Positions 45,661 to 57,761 of a DNA stretch of 64,000 nucleotides are shown here, one piece after another (the stretch's first letter is position 1; each line of letters begins with the position of its first letter). Both the position numbers and the translations under genes were made by a program. This DNA is from Nephrocerus scutellatus (lineage: Eukaryota; Arthropoda; Insecta; Diptera; Pipunculidae), in NCBI GenBank assembly GCA_947095585.1, contig OX352763.1, forward strand, positions 48,936,481 to 49,000,480, given 5' to 3'. The notes beneath the pieces were generated by a model that made no database searches, was not told the origin of the DNA, and saw only the letters and a program-made list of their open reading frames with translations.

Positions 45661-46726
45661 GTTAAAATTTCTCCTATGATAATATATGGATCTTCTACTG
45701 GTCGAGCTCCAATTCATGTAAGTAAAATTACTGAAATTACTATAATTCAAAATATAATCTGATTTATTGGATAAAATTGAATTCCTCTAAATTTTCTAAA
45801 ATGACAAAATGGAATAATTATTAGAATAGCAATTGATATAATTAATGCAATTACTACCCCTAATTTATTAGGAATTGAACGTAAAATAGCATAAGCAAAT
45901 AAAAAATATCATTCAGGTTGGATATGAATAGGGGTTTCTAAAGGATTTGCTGGAATAAAATTATCAGGATCTCCTAATAGATAAGGATTAATTAGTGTTA
46001 ATAATATTAATATTATAATTATAACAATAAAACCAACAATATCTTTAAATGTAAAATAAGGGTGAAATGGGATTTTATCAATATTAGAATTTAATCCTAA
46101 AGGATTATTAGAACCAGTTTGGTGAAGAAATATTAAATGAATTATTACTATTGCTAATACAATAAAAGGTAAAATAAAATGAAATGTAAAAAATCGTGTT
46201 AATGTTGCATTATCGACAGCAAATCCTCCTCAAATTCATTGTACTAAATCAATTCCTAAATATGGGATAGCTGATATTAAATTTGTAATTACAGTTGCTC
46301 CCCAAAATGATATTTGTCCTCATGGAAGTACATAACCTATGAAAGCTGTAGCTATGACAAGAAATAGAATAATTACACCAACTATTCATGTTATTTTGAA
46401 TATATATGAATTATAGTATATTCCTCGTCCAATATGTATATAAATACAGATAAAAAAAATGATGCTCCATTAGCATGCATAGTACGAAGTAATCAACCAT
46501 TATTTACATCTCGACAAATATGGTTTACTCTATTAAATGCTAAGTTAATATCTGCTGTATAATGTATTGCTAGAAATAATCCTGTTAAAATTTGAATAAT
46601 TAAACATAACCCTAATAAAGAACCAAAATTTCATCAAGATGAAATATTAATTGGAGCGGGTAAATCAATTAATGCATTATTAGCAATTTTAAATAAAGGA
46701 TGTTTAATTCGTATAGGTTTATTCAT
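45661..46726 (-). pseudogene. CYTB: cytochrome b, 3'-truncated and frameshifted (NUMT)
   Basis: Minus strand; ATG at 46726, reading MNKPMRIKH. The gene ends inside the C-terminal helix after EDPYMMMGEILTV at the nuclear junction, lacking about 25 residues. A T-run near 46452-46459 (minus strand) holds an extra base that shifts frame before CIYIHIGRG. In a working mitochondrion this would be the membrane core of complex III. Confidence 0.88.
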
Positions 46727-46734
46727 TTGTTAAT

Positions 46735-47257
46735 TTAATTTATTAGTCGTAAAGGTCCATAAAATATTTTTGTGATTTTTACAGTTGCAACTAAAGTAAT
46801 TAATAAATAATTTATTAATAATAGAGTTATTAAATTAGTTGGAAAATTATATAATTTATTTAAATTTAATGAGTTTTCATTTAATAAGGTATTTAAGTTA
46901 ATAATAGAAATTATTTCATTATTATTTATATATAAAATAAATCTTGATTTGTCTAATATAAAAATTAAAGTTATAATAAAAATAAAATATATAATTGAAT
47001 AAACTAATATTTTTATAGAAAATTTATATTTCATTTGAAGCTAATGAAGTTACATAAATAAATAAAACTAATATACCCCCCAAAAAAAGTAAAAATAAAA
47101 TATAAGAAAATCAAAAAGATTTTTTTATTAATCCAGTAATTAAACAAATTAAAAATGTTTGGATTAATAGTATAAAACCTATAGCTAATGGATGATTTAT
47201 TTGTATAAATAAAAAATTACAAATTAAAATTAGAGAATATAACATAAGTTGAAAAAT
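46735..47257 (-). pseudogene. ND6: ND6, one frameshift (NUMT)
   Basis: Minus strand, ATT start (IFQLMLYS), 523 bp, close to the 525 bp of flies. Ends TAA eight bases before the cytb ATG. A one-base loss near 47033 (after TSLASNE) breaks the frame; the rest, KMLVYSIMYF onward, is open. Complex I membrane subunit in origin. Confidence 0.87.
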
Positions 47258-47259
47258 TT

Positions 47260-47324
47260 CAAGAAATAGTTTAATAAAAATATTAATTTTGGAGATTAAT
47301 GATAAAGAAATTTCTTTTTTCTTG
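47260..47324 (+). tRNA. trnP: tRNA-Pro (UGG), mitochondrial-derived
   Basis: Acceptor CAAGAAA/TTTCTTG, anticodon TGG in ATTTTGGAGAT. Lies in its usual place beside ND6, opposite strand. Confidence 0.85.
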
Positions 47325-47326
47325 AA

Positions 47327-47389
47327 ATTTTAAAAGATTATTCTTATTTTTGATTTACAAGACCAATGTTTTTATTAAACTATTAAAAC
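47327..47389 (-). tRNA. trnT: tRNA-Thr (UGU), mitochondrial-derived
   Basis: Minus strand GTTTTAA acceptor, anticodon TGT in GGTCTTGTAAATC. Between trnP and ND4L as in insects. Confidence 0.85.
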
Positions 47390-47391
47390 TA

Positions 47392-47688
47392 ATGATTATA
47401 TTTATTTATTGAATATTACCAGTAATTTTATTGATAATGGGTTTTTTAATTTTTGTTTCTAATAGAAAACATTTGTTATCAATATTATTAAGATTAGAAT
47501 ATATTGTTTTAAGATTATTTATATTTTTATTTATATTTTTAAATATAATAAATTATGAAAGTTATTTTAGAATAATATTTTTAACTTTTAGAGTTTGTGA
47601 GGGGGCATTAGGATTATCAATTTTAGTTTCTATAATTCGTACACATGGAAGTGATTATTTTCAATCATTTAATATTTTACAATGTTAA
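47392..47688 (+). pseudogene. ND4L: ND4L, apparently unbroken (NUMT)
   Basis: Plus strand, ATG to TAA, 297 bp, normal length. With mitochondrial code reads MIMFIYWMLPV through SFNILQC without stops. Overlaps ND4 by seven bases (ATGTTAA), the usual arrangement. A small hydrophobic complex I subunit, presumably unexpressed here. Confidence 0.88.
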
Positions 47689-49020
47689 AAATTTTATTTA
47701 TATTTTTATTTTATTTTCCAGTATGTTTTATAAAAAATTCATTTTGGATGGCTCAGAGTTTTTTATTTTTAAATTCTTTTATTTTTATTATTATAAATAT
47801 TTACTCAAGATATTGAATAAATATCTCATATTTTTTAGGGTGTGATATATTATCTTATGGATTTATTTTATTAAGTTTTTGGATTTGTTCTTTGATAATA
47901 ATAGCTAGAGAAAGAATTTTCAAGTTAAATAATTTCAAAAATTTATTTATACTAAATATTTTATTTTTATTATTTTTTTTAATTGTTACGTTTATATCTA
48001 TAAGATTATTTATATTTTATTTATTTTTTGAAAGAAGATTAATTCCTACATTATTTTTAATTTTAGGGTGAGGGTATCAACCTGAACGTTTACAAGCTGG
48101 AATGTATTTATTTTTTTATACTTTATTAGTATCTTTACCTATATTAATTGGTATTTTTTATTTATATAATCATTTAAATACAATAAATTATTATTTAATA
48201 ATAAATTTTTTGATAAATTATGATTTATTGTATTTTATTATAATTTTAGCTTTTTTAGTAAAAATACCTATATTTTTAGTTCATTTATGATTGCCAAAAG
48301 CTCATGTTGAAGCCCCAGTATCAGGTTCAATAATTTTGGCTGGGATTATATTAAAATTAGGTGGATATGGATTATTACGAATTTTTCCAATTTTACAAAT
48401 TATGGGATTAAAATTTAATTATATTTGAATTAGAATTAGATTAATTGGTGGGGTTTTAATTAGATTAGTGTGTTTGCGTCAAATTGATTTAAAATCTTTA
48501 ATTGCTTATTCTTCTGTTGCTCATATAGGAATTGTTTTAAGAGGATTAATAACTATAAGATATTGAGGAATATGTGGATCTTTTACTTTAATAATTTCTC
48601 ATGGGTTATGTTCTTCAGGATTATTTTGTTTAGCAAATATTACTTATGAACGATTAGGAAGACGAAGTTTATTAATTAATAAAGGTTTATTAAATTTTAT
48701 ACCTTCAATAACTTTATTTTGATTTTTACTTGGATCTGCTAATATAGCAGCACCTCCAACTTTAAATTTATTGGGGGAAATTTCTTTATTAAATAGAATT
48801 GTTGGGTGATCATGAAATTCAATATTTATGTTAATATTCATTTCATTTTTTAGAGCTGCATATACTTTATTTATATATTCTTATAGACAACACGGACAGG
48901 TTTATTCTGGGTCTTTTAATTTTAGATCAGGGGTTAACCGAGAATATTTGTTATTATTTTTACATTGATTTCCATTAAATTTATTAATTTTAAAAAGTGA
49001 TATGTGTATTTTATGGTTAT
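47682..49020 (+). pseudogene. ND4: ND4, full length and open in mitochondrial code (NUMT)
   Basis: 1,339 bp, ending in an incomplete T stop before trnH. Landmarks [45 protein letters not shown] and [10 protein letters not shown] are present. I found no frameshift when reading it with TGA as Trp and ATA as Met. It would not be translated from the nucleus because of the many TGA codons. Its 3' third is duplicated at 57762-58204. Confidence 0.88.
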
Positions 49021-49086
49021 ATTTAAATAGTTTATTAAAAATTTTGATTTGTGGTATCAATGATATGAATTCATTGCATTTTAAAT
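49021..49086 (+). tRNA. trnH: tRNA-His (GUG), mitochondrial-derived
   Basis: Acceptor ATTTAAA/TTTAAAT, anticodon GTG in GATTTGTGGTATC. Between ND4 and ND5. Confidence 0.88.
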
Positions 49087-49094
49087 TATTAAAT

Positions 49095-50809
49095 ATTTTT
49101 CAATTTGTAGAATTATATGTTTATGTTTATTATTTATTTCATTTAATTTTTTATTCGTTTAGAATAATTTTCCTCAATTTTGAAATAGTTTATTTTATTG
49201 AATGGGAAGTTGTTTCATTAAATAGATCAATAATTGTTATAACTTTTTTATTTGATTGAATAACTTTTTTATTTATATCAATTGTTTTATTTATTTCTTC
49301 TTTAGTTATTTATTATAGAAAAGAATATATAATAGGAGATATAAATATAAATCGTTTTATTATATTAGTAGTTATATTTATTTTATCAATAATGTTATTA
49401 ATTATTAGCCCTTATTTTAATTAGTATTTTATTAGGATGAGATGGATTAGGGTTAGTTTCTTACTGTTTAGTAATTTATTATAATGCAGGAATGTTAACT
49501 GTTTTATCTAATCGAATTGGAGATGTAGCTTTATTATTAGCTATTGCTTGGATATTAAGTTATGGGAGTTGAAATTTTATTTTTTATTTAGATGTAATAA
49601 AAAATAATAATGAAATAATGATTATTGGTAGTTTAATTATATTAGCGGCAATAACAAAAAGAGCTCAAATTCCTTTTTCCTCATGGTTGCCTGCAGCAAT
49701 AGCTGCTCCTACTCCTGTTTCGGCTTTAGTTCATTCTTCAACATTAGTAACAGCTGGGGTTTATTTATTAATTCGTTTTAATATTTTGTTAGAAAATACT
49801 GTATTAGGACAATTTTTATTGTTAATGTCAGGATTAACAATATTTATAGCTGGTTTAGGTGCTAATTTTGAATTTGATTTAAAAAAAAATTATTGCTTTA
49901 TCAACATTAAGACAATTAGGGTTAATAATAAGAATTTTGTCAATAGGTTTTTATAAATTAGCATTTTTCCATTTGTTAACACATGTTTTATTTAAAGCTT
50001 TATTATTTATATGTGCTGGATCAATTATTCATAATATAAATAATTCTCAGGATATTCGATTAATAGGTGGGTTAAGAAAAAGTATGCCATTAACATCTTC
50101 TTGTTTTAATGTTGCTAATTTAACTTTATGTGGGATGCCTTTTTTAGCTGGATTTTATTCTAAAGATTTGATTTTAGAGACAGTAAGTTTAAATTTTTTA
50201 AACTTATTTTCATATTTTCTTTTCTTTTTTTCTACTGGTTTAAAAGTATGTTATTCTTTTCGGTTAGTGTATTATTCAATAACTGGGGATTTCAATTGTA
50301 GATCTATAAATTTTTTAAATGACGAAGGTTGAATTATATTGAAGGGAATAATTGGTTTATTAATAATGAGAATTGTTAGTGAAAGAATATTGAATTGATT
50401 AATTTTCTCAACACCAGTTATAATTAGTTTACCTAATTTATTAAAATATATAACATTATTTGTTTGTATTGTAGGAGGATTAATTGGTTATTTAATTTCT
50501 AATGTTTCATTTTATTTTATCAATGAATCTTTTAATAATTATATGATTTCTGTATTTATAGGTTCAATATGGTTTATACCATATTTATTTACTTATGGGA
50601 TAATAAATTATCCTTTAATTTTAGGAATAAAATTTAATAAATTATTCGATCAAGGATGGTTGGAGTTTTATGGAAGACAAAATTTATTTATAAATTTAAT
50701 AAAAATTTCAAAAATAAATAATTTATTACAGAATAATAATTTAAAAATATATTTATTATCTTTTATTTTATGGATTTTTATATTAGTTGTTATTATTATA
50801 TTAAATTAA
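49095..50809 (+). pseudogene. ND5: ND5, multiple lesions (NUMT)
   Basis: About 1,715 bp; start ATT is approximate; TAA at 50807-50809. Lesions compared with the second copy (58279-60008): an inserted base near 49414 (SPYF instead of SPNL), a 15-bp deletion after 49480 removing NVKSY, and an extra A in the run at about 49881-49889. Core motifs such as PFSSWLPAAIAAPTPVSALV and HLLTHVLFKALLF remain. Confidence 0.88.
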
Positions 50810-50872
50810 ATTTAAATAGCTTATAAAGAGTATAACATTGAAGCTGTTAGGGAGATAAATTTATCTTTAAAT
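50810..50872 (+). tRNA. trnF: tRNA-Phe (GAA), mitochondrial-derived
   Basis: Acceptor ATTTAAA/TTTAAAT, anticodon GAA in ACATTGAAGCTG. Directly follows ND5. Confidence 0.88.
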
Positions 50873-51235
50873 AATTCAAAAATTAGAAAAGAATTTTATT
50901 TATTTATATAAATTGGGATTATATTAAGAGAAAATATTTATAATAAGTAAATAATATTATTAAGTAATAATTTTATTACAATATTTATATCAAATAAAAT
51001 TAATTCAAAAATTAGAAAAGAATTTTATTTATTTAGAATAGAAATAAATAAAATAAATTTAAAAATTTTTAAGAATTTATAATCATTTCAATTTTTACAA
51101 TAAAATCGATATAAAAATTTTAGAAAATAATTTTTTTATTTAAATTGGAATTTATTTAAAGTATAATAATTAAAATAAGTAAACAATATTTATATCAAAT
51201 AAAATTAATTCAAAAATTAGAAAAGAATTTTATTT
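50873..51235. repeat. 363-bp spacer between trnF and trnE with triplicated block and control-region-like sequence
   Basis: Normally only a few bases separate these tRNAs. AATTCAAAAATTAGAAAAGA plus ATTTTATTTATTTA occurs at 50873, 51002 and 51207. AATATTTATATCAAATAAAA precedes it twice, at 50980 and 51185. TTTTTACAATAAAATCGATA at 51093 matches the control region near 57235. Almost pure A+T, no gene. Confidence 0.85.
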
Positions 51236-51301
51236 ATTTATAAAAATATAAAATTTTATTTTTACAATGAAAATGTAAAGTTTTTATTAAACTATATAAA
51301 T
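51236..51301 (-). tRNA. trnE: tRNA-Glu (UUC), mitochondrial-derived
   Basis: Minus strand ATTTATA acceptor, anticodon TTC in ACATTTTCATTGT. Confidence 0.86.
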
Positions 51302-51302
51302 A

Positions 51303-51368
51303 GAAATATAAATGGAGTTAAACCATTAGAATAAAAAGTTAGCAGCTTTTTTTTGAGCCTCATATTTC
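51303..51368 (-). tRNA. trnS1: tRNA-Ser (GCU, AGN type), mitochondrial-derived
   Basis: Minus strand GAAATAT/ATATTTC acceptor, anticodon GCT. Lacks a clear D arm, as expected for this mitochondrial tRNA. Confidence 0.85.
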
Positions 51369-51369
51369 C

Positions 51370-51434
51370 TTAATTGGAATTTAAATTCAATTATATCATT
51401 AACAGTGATAGGCCTCATATTTGGCTTCAATTAA
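51370..51434 (-). tRNA. trnN: tRNA-Asn (GUU), mitochondrial-derived
   Basis: Minus strand TTAATTG/CAATTAA acceptor, anticodon GTT in CACTGTTAATG. Confidence 0.86.
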
Positions 51435-51498
51435 AGAATAAGGGTAAATTTACCTAAAATTAGGTCGAAACTAATTGTGATTTATCACTTCATATTCT
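51435..51498 (-). tRNA. trnR: tRNA-Arg (UCG), mitochondrial-derived
   Basis: Minus strand AGAATAT start, anticodon TCG in GTTTCGACC. Confidence 0.85.
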
Positions 51499-51501
51499 AT
51501 A

Positions 51502-51565
51502 TAAGGTAGATTGATATTCAATACTTTTTGATTGCAATTCAAATGTTATAATTAACTACAACCCT
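51502..51565 (-). tRNA. trnA: tRNA-Ala (UGC), mitochondrial-derived
   Basis: Minus strand AGGGTTG start, anticodon TGC in GAATTGCAATC. The 3' end is approximate. Confidence 0.83.
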
Positions 51566-51582
51566 AAATTAGTTAGATCAAT

Positions 51583-51920
51583 TTAATATTCCTTTATTTC
51601 ATGATATAAACCAATAAGTAAAATAATAATGAAAATAATCGTAGTAAATGATCAAATTATTATGTTTGAATAATTTATAATTAAAATAATAGGTAAAATT
51701 AGGGCGATTTCTAATCAAAAATTAGAAAAATAATAGTAATTAGAAAAAATCGTAAAGAAAAAGGTAAACGAGATGAAGATTTAGGATCAAATCCGCATTC
51801 AAATGGAGAATTTTTTTCTCGATCTATAAGAGATTTTTTTGATAAAATTGAAGCAATCAATATAGTTAATAAAGAAATTATTAAAATAATTACTGAAATT
51901 AAAAATAATAATAAAATTAT
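51583..51920 (-). pseudogene. ND3: ND3, one frameshift (NUMT)
   Basis: Minus strand, 338 bp against about 352 in flies. Opens with a hydrophobic helix and reads [19 protein letters not shown], the signature of ND3. A base lost near 51716 (after IFLIFD) shifts frame; EIALILPIILIMNYSN follows in another frame to TAA at 51583-51585. The start is not clean: a TAA lies just upstream of the first usable ATA. Confidence 0.86.
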
Positions 51921-51984
51921 TTATACTATTATTTAATAAACTAAATGATTGGAAGTCATATATACTTAGTTATATTATATAAAT
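51919..51984 (-). tRNA. trnG: tRNA-Gly (UCC), mitochondrial-derived
   Basis: Minus strand ATTTATA acceptor, anticodon TCC in GACTTCCAATC. Between COX3 and ND3. Confidence 0.86.
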
Positions 51985-51990
51985 AATACA

Positions 51991-52743
51991 TTATCCTCCT
52001 CATCAATAAATTGAAATATATAAAAATAATCATACAATATCAACAAAATGTCAATATCATGCTGCTGCTTCAAATCCAAAGTGATGATTACAAATTAATA
52101 AAAATGTTGTTCCAATTAGGACATGAATTCCATGGAATCCAGTTGCTAAAAAAAATGTTGATCCAAATACAGAATCAGCAATTGTAAAAGGGGCTTCAAT
52201 ATATTCATAGGCTTGAAGGAAAGAAAAATAAATTCCCAATAAAACAGTAAAGAATCCTTGAGTAGTTTGTGAAAAATTATTTTCTATTAAACTATGATGA
52301 GCTCAAGTTACAGTTACACCTGATGCCAATAAAATTGATGTATTTAATAATGGGATATGAAATGGATTGAAAGATATAATTGCTAGTGGTGGTCAGGATG
52401 CCCCTAATTCAATATTAGGGGATAATCTTATATGAAAAAAAGCTCAGAAAAATGAAACAAAAAATAAAATTTCTGAAATAATAAATAAAATTATTCCTCA
52501 TCGGAGTCCTGTAGTTACAGGACTTGTATGAAGTCCTTGGAAAGTTCCTTCTCGAGATACATCTCGTCATCATTGATATACAGTTAAAATAGTAATTAAG
52601 TTTCCTAATAAAAATAGTGAATTATCATATTGATGAAATCATTTTACTATTCCTGATACTGTTGTTATAGCTCCAATTGCACCAGTTAATGGTCAAGGTC
52701 TATTATCTACTAAATGGAATGGGTGATTAGAATGTGTTGACAT
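51991..52743 (-). pseudogene. COX3: COX3 with 36-bp in-frame deletion (NUMT)
   Basis: Minus strand, ATG at 52743 (MSTHSNHPFHLVD), TAA at 51991-51993, 753 bp where flies have about 789. The missing 36 bp lies in the segment between GTTFLLIC and [10 protein letters not shown] (near 52088), where twelve residues are expected. Otherwise open in mitochondrial code, ending IYWWGG. Confidence 0.88.
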
Positions 52744-52744
52744 T

Positions 52745-53422
52745 TTAGACAACTTCTCTAGAATATAAAGTTCTTAATACGGCAAATACGTAGGCTTGAA
52801 TAATAGAAACAGCTGATTCTAAAACTAAAAGTGCAATTTGTACAATTAATAAAATTAAAATTATGAAATAGGTTATTGAAGGTCCTGTATTTCCCAAAAG
52901 AGTTATTAATAAATGTCCAGCAATTATATTAGCTGCTAAACGTACGGCTAAAGTTCCCGGACGAATTAAGTTTCTAATTGTTTCGATACATACTATAAAT
53001 GGTATTAATATAGCTGGAGTACCTTGAGGTACTAAATGAGAAAATATATGTTGTGTATTATTTAATCACCCAAAGATTATTAATGATATTCATAAAGGTA
53101 ATGATAGAGATAATGTTAATGTTAAATGTCTTGTTCTTGTAAAAATGTAAGGAAATAAGCCTATAAAATTATTGAACACAGTTAATGAAAATAATGAAAT
53201 AAATATAAATGTTCTTCCATTGTGTGTTGATGTTCCTAATAAAGTTTTAAATTCTTTGTGAAGAATTGTATAAATATTATTTCAAATAATTTGAAATCGT
53301 GATGGTATAAATCAATATATAGATGGAATTATAAATAATCCAATAAAAGTTCTTATTCAATTTAATGATAAATTAAAAATTCTAGATCTAGGGTCAAACA
53401 CAGAAAATAAATTAGTTATCAT
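52745..53422 (-). pseudogene. ATP6: ATP6 (NUMT)
   Basis: Minus strand, ATG at 53422 (MMTNLFSVFDPS), TAA at 52745-52747, 678 bp, the normal length. Overlaps ATP8 by seven bases. No break noted, though I did not read every codon. Confidence 0.85.
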
Positions 53423-53577
53423 TTTCAGTTTATTGAATTTAATGGTTTAATTTTAAAAGTTAAAGATTTAGGGGTAGAAGGTAAAATTAAGAAATAGTTA
53501 ATTATATTTATTAATACTAATATAATAGAAAAAATAATAAATAAACTTAATCATCCAATTGGACTTATTTGTGGAAT
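53416..53577 (-). pseudogene. ATP8: ATP8 (NUMT)
   Basis: Minus strand, ATT at 53577, reading IPQMSPIGWLSLFIIF to NSMNWKW and TAA; 162 bp, the fly length. Open. Confidence 0.86.
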
Positions 53578-53578
53578 T

Positions 53579-53646
53579 AAAAAATATTATATATTTTAAT
53601 AATTTCAGTTTGACATACTAATGTTATTTTATTTAACTAATTTTTT
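53579..53646 (-). tRNA. trnD: tRNA-Asp (GUC), mitochondrial-derived
   Basis: Minus strand AAAAAAT/ATTTTTT acceptor, anticodon GTC in GTATGTCAAAC. Confidence 0.86.
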
Positions 53647-53660
53647 AAAAGATAGTTAAA

Positions 53661-53731
53661 TCATTAGAAGTAAGTGCTAATTTACTATATAATGGTTTAA
53701 GAGACCAGTACTTGCTTTCAGTGATCTAATG
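53661..53731 (-). tRNA. trnK: tRNA-Lys (CUU), mitochondrial-derived
   Basis: Minus strand CATTAGATCACTGAAAGCAA start; anticodon CTT in GGTCTCTTAAACC. Fly mitochondria use CUU here. Confidence 0.87.
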
Positions 53732-54419
53732 AAGAATTTATATTTGTATAAATTCATTTAATAAAATAATTTACTGGAATACTTTCAATCACGATAGGTA
53801 TAAAACTATGATTTGCACCACAAATTTCTGAACATTGTCCAAAAAATAAGCCTGGACGATTAATAAAGAAATTAGTTTGATTTAGTCGCCCAGGTGTTCC
53901 ATCAATTTTTACACCTAAAGCGGGAACAGTTCAAGAATGAATTACATCTGCTGCTGTTACTAAAATTCGGATTTGACAATTTATCGGTAAAATTACCCGG
54001 TTATCTACATCTAATAGTCGAAATATTCTTTTTGATAATTCATTTGTTGGGATTATGTATGAATCAAATTCTGTATTTAAAAAATCTGAGTATTCATAAC
54101 TTCAGTATCATTGATGGCCAATTGTTTTCAAGGTGATTGATGGTTCGTTAATTTCGTCTAATAGATATAATAGACGTAAAGATGGAAATGCAATAAATAA
54201 TAAAATAATTGCTGGTAAAATAGTTCAAATTGTTTCAATTATTTGTCCGTGTAATAAGAATCGGTTAATATATTTGTTAAAAAATAATATAATTATTAAA
54301 TAACCCACTATAATTGTAATTATTACAAGAATTAATAAAGTATGATCATGGAATAAAATCAGTTGTTCTATTAATGGACATGCACTATTTTGTAAATTAA
54401 AATTTGATCATGTTGACAT
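53732..54419 (-). pseudogene. COX2: COX2 (NUMT)
   Basis: Minus strand, ATG at 54419 ([13 protein letters not shown]); ends at an incomplete T before trnK after PVNYFIKWIYTNMNSSLD. 688 bp, as in flies. The copper-site region (CGANHSFMPIV) is kept. No break noticed. Confidence 0.86.
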
Positions 54420-54421
54420 TT

Positions 54422-54488
54422 TTCTAATAAAAATAAAGTATTTTATATATAGAGCTTAAATCTATTGCAGTAATCTGCCATATTAGAA
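54422..54488 (-). tRNA. trnL2: tRNA-Leu (UAA), mitochondrial-derived
   Basis: Minus strand TTCTAAT/ATTAGAA acceptor, anticodon TAA in GATTTAAGCTC. Between COX1 and COX2. Confidence 0.87.
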
Positions 54489-55694
<1,206 letters not shown>

Positions 55695-55696
<2 letters not shown>

Positions 55697-55760
55697 TTAA
55701 ATGGCTGACAATTAGGCGATAGACTGTAAATCTATTTATGAGAATTTATTCTTTTTAATT
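55695..55760 (+). tRNA. trnY: tRNA-Tyr (GUA), mitochondrial-derived
   Basis: Acceptor GATTAAA/TTTAATT, anticodon GTA in AGACTGTAAATC. Adjacent to the COX1 start. Confidence 0.86.
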
Positions 55761-55771
55761 ATAATTAAGTA

Positions 55772-55836
55772 AGTTTTATAGTCAATTTATGACATTAGAT
55801 TGCAAATCTAAAGGAGTAAATTATTTTACTAAGACT
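55772..55836 (+). tRNA. trnC: tRNA-Cys (GCA), mitochondrial-derived
   Basis: Acceptor AGTTTTA/TAAGACT, anticodon GCA in AGATTGCAAATCT. Confidence 0.86.
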
Positions 55837-55837
55837 T

Positions 55838-55862
55838 GCTAGTTTTTTTAACTTAAAATCTT
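55838..55862 (-). pseudogene. trnW: tRNA-Trp, 5' fragment only
   Basis: Minus strand AAGATTTTAAGTTAAAAAAA plus CTAGC, the acceptor and D-arm start of fly trnW next to ND2. The anticodon and 3' half are gone and trnC follows directly. Confidence 0.7.
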
Positions 55863-56894
55863 AAAAAATTATAAAAATTAATGTAATTAATATTAATCCA
55901 AAGTCGAGATAAAAGATAATAATAGAAAACATTTTATTATAAAATTATTTATTTTCATATAAAAAATAAAATTTATTTCAAGGTAATTTAATATAAATGT
56001 TGTATAACATAATCGAAGATAAAAAAATAATGTAATTAATGATGTTATCAATAAAATAAAAATTATTAATAATTGATTATTTATAATTAATTGTTGAATT
56101 GTTAATCATTTAGGAATAAATCCTATAAAAGGGGGTAATCCACCTAAGGATAAAAAATTCAAAAATAAAAAAAAATTAATTAATTTATTTTTAAAAAATA
56201 ATGAAAATAATTGGTTAATATGAAAAAATTTAAAAAGGTTGAATAAAAAAACTAAATTAAATCTTAAGAAAGTATAAAAACAAAAATATAACATTCATAT
56301 AGATTCATTAAAATATATTGTTATTAATATTCATCCTAAATGATTAATAGAAGAAAAAGCTATTAATTTCCGCAATGAAGTTTGATTTAAACCTCCTAGA
56401 GACCCAATAATTACAGATGAAATAACACAAAATAAAATTATTGGTTTAATTACAATATAAGAAATTAATATTAATGGGGCTAATTTTTGTCAAGTTATTA
56501 AAATTAAAGAATTTATTCAAGATAATCCTTCTAATACATTAGTAAATCATCAATGGAAAGGAGCTGTCCCTCTTTTTAACAATAAAGAAGATAAAATTAT
56601 TAAATTTTCATAATTTAAATAATTATTTAAAGAAAAAATTATATTATACTTTATTATGAATATAATAATAGCTATTAAAAGGACAGAAGATGCTAAAGCT
56701 TGTGTTAAAAAATATTTTAACGACGCTTCTGAGGATATTAAATTAATTTTATTATCTTTTATTAGGGGGATAAAAGATAATAAATTAATTTCTAATCCTA
56801 TTCATGTTCTTAATCATGAATTAGGGGAAACAGAAATTATTGTTCCTAAAATTAATATTAATAAAAATATAATTTTATAAGAATTATTAAAAAT
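55861..56894 (-). pseudogene. ND2: ND2 (NUMT)
   Basis: Minus strand, ATT start at 56894 (IFNNSYK), reading [13 protein letters not shown] and GGLPPFIGFIPK, TAA at 55861-55863. 1,034 bp, normal size. I did not find a definite break but did not check every codon. Confidence 0.85.
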
Positions 56895-56895
56895 T

Positions 56896-56964
56896 AAAAA
56901 GAAAAGGAGTGTAACCTTTATAAATGGGGTATGAACCCATTAGCTTAATTAGCTTATCTTTTTT
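56896..56964 (-). tRNA. trnM: tRNA-Met (CAU), mitochondrial-derived
   Basis: Minus strand AAAAAGATAAGCTAATTAAG start, anticodon CAT in GGTTCATACCC. Confidence 0.87.
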
Positions 56965-56976
56965 TTATTTAAATTT

Positions 56977-57044
56977 TATATTTTAGTGTATGACGCACAT
57001 AAGTTTTTGATACTTTTAGGTATAGTTTAATTCTATAAAATATA
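56977..57044 (+). tRNA. trnQ: tRNA-Gln (UUG), mitochondrial-derived
   Basis: Acceptor TATATTT/AAATATA, anticodon TTG in TTTTTGATAC. Confidence 0.86.
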
Positions 57045-57071
57045 ATTATTAAAATTTTAAGTTATATTTAT

Positions 57072-57135
57072 AATGAATGTAACAAATTACATAATTAACT
57101 CTATCAAAGTTATCCTTTTTATCAGGCAATTCATT
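57072..57135 (-). tRNA. trnI: tRNA-Ile (GAU), mitochondrial-derived
   Basis: Minus strand AATGAAT/ATTCATT acceptor, anticodon GAT in AACTTTGATAGAG. Last tRNA before the control region. Confidence 0.88.
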
Positions 57136-57761
57136 TAATTCCAATTTTTTTTTTTTTTTTCAATTGTTTAATATATAATTTTAATAATTTAAAAAAATAC
57201 TTGTTTATTAAATAAATAAATTTCATTCTATTTTTTTACAATAAAATCGATAAGATAAAATAATATTTTTTTTATATATTTATACTTAAATTTTGAAGAT
57301 AAATAATTTAATTATATTTTAATTTTATTTTAAATTTGATAATAAAAATTAGTTTTCAAAAATTAGATAAAAAAATTCTTAAAATGTTTTATATTAAATA
57401 TTTATACATATAAATGTTTAATTTTTTTATTAATTATTTATATGTATAAATATTGTATTTAAATAAAATTAATTATATAATAATTTTATTAAACATTTAT
57501 TATTTATATATATATTATATATATATATATTATATATATATATATTATATATATATAAAAATATATATAAAAATTAAAGATATGATATTATAGGATAGGA
57601 TATAGGATGAAGATATATCTTAAAATATTAGATTTTTTTAAAAAAAAAAAAATTGGAGAAATTATTAAAAATTTTCAAATTTTTTAAAAATTTTTCAAAA
57701 TTTTTATGAGGATTTATTAAATAATATTAATTTAGGTTTTTACTAATTAATTAATTCAAAA
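57136..57761. other. mitochondrial control region, partial (NUMT)
   Basis: About 626 bp, nearly all A+T. Holds a 16-T run near trnI (57145-57160), a 19-bp perfect stem-loop (57397-57454), and a run of TATATATA-TTATAT repeats (57507-57560). Ends abruptly at ND4 sequence, so the rest toward 12S rRNA is absent. Confidence 0.82.
57397..57454. promoter_or_regulatory. perfect 19-bp stem with T-rich loop in control region
   Basis: AATATTTATACATATAAAT (57397-57415) and its exact reverse complement (57436-57454) around a 20-nt T-rich loop. Insect mitochondrial replication origins can have a stem-loop with a T stretch; an origin role in the source mitochondrion is inferred. Confidence 0.5.
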
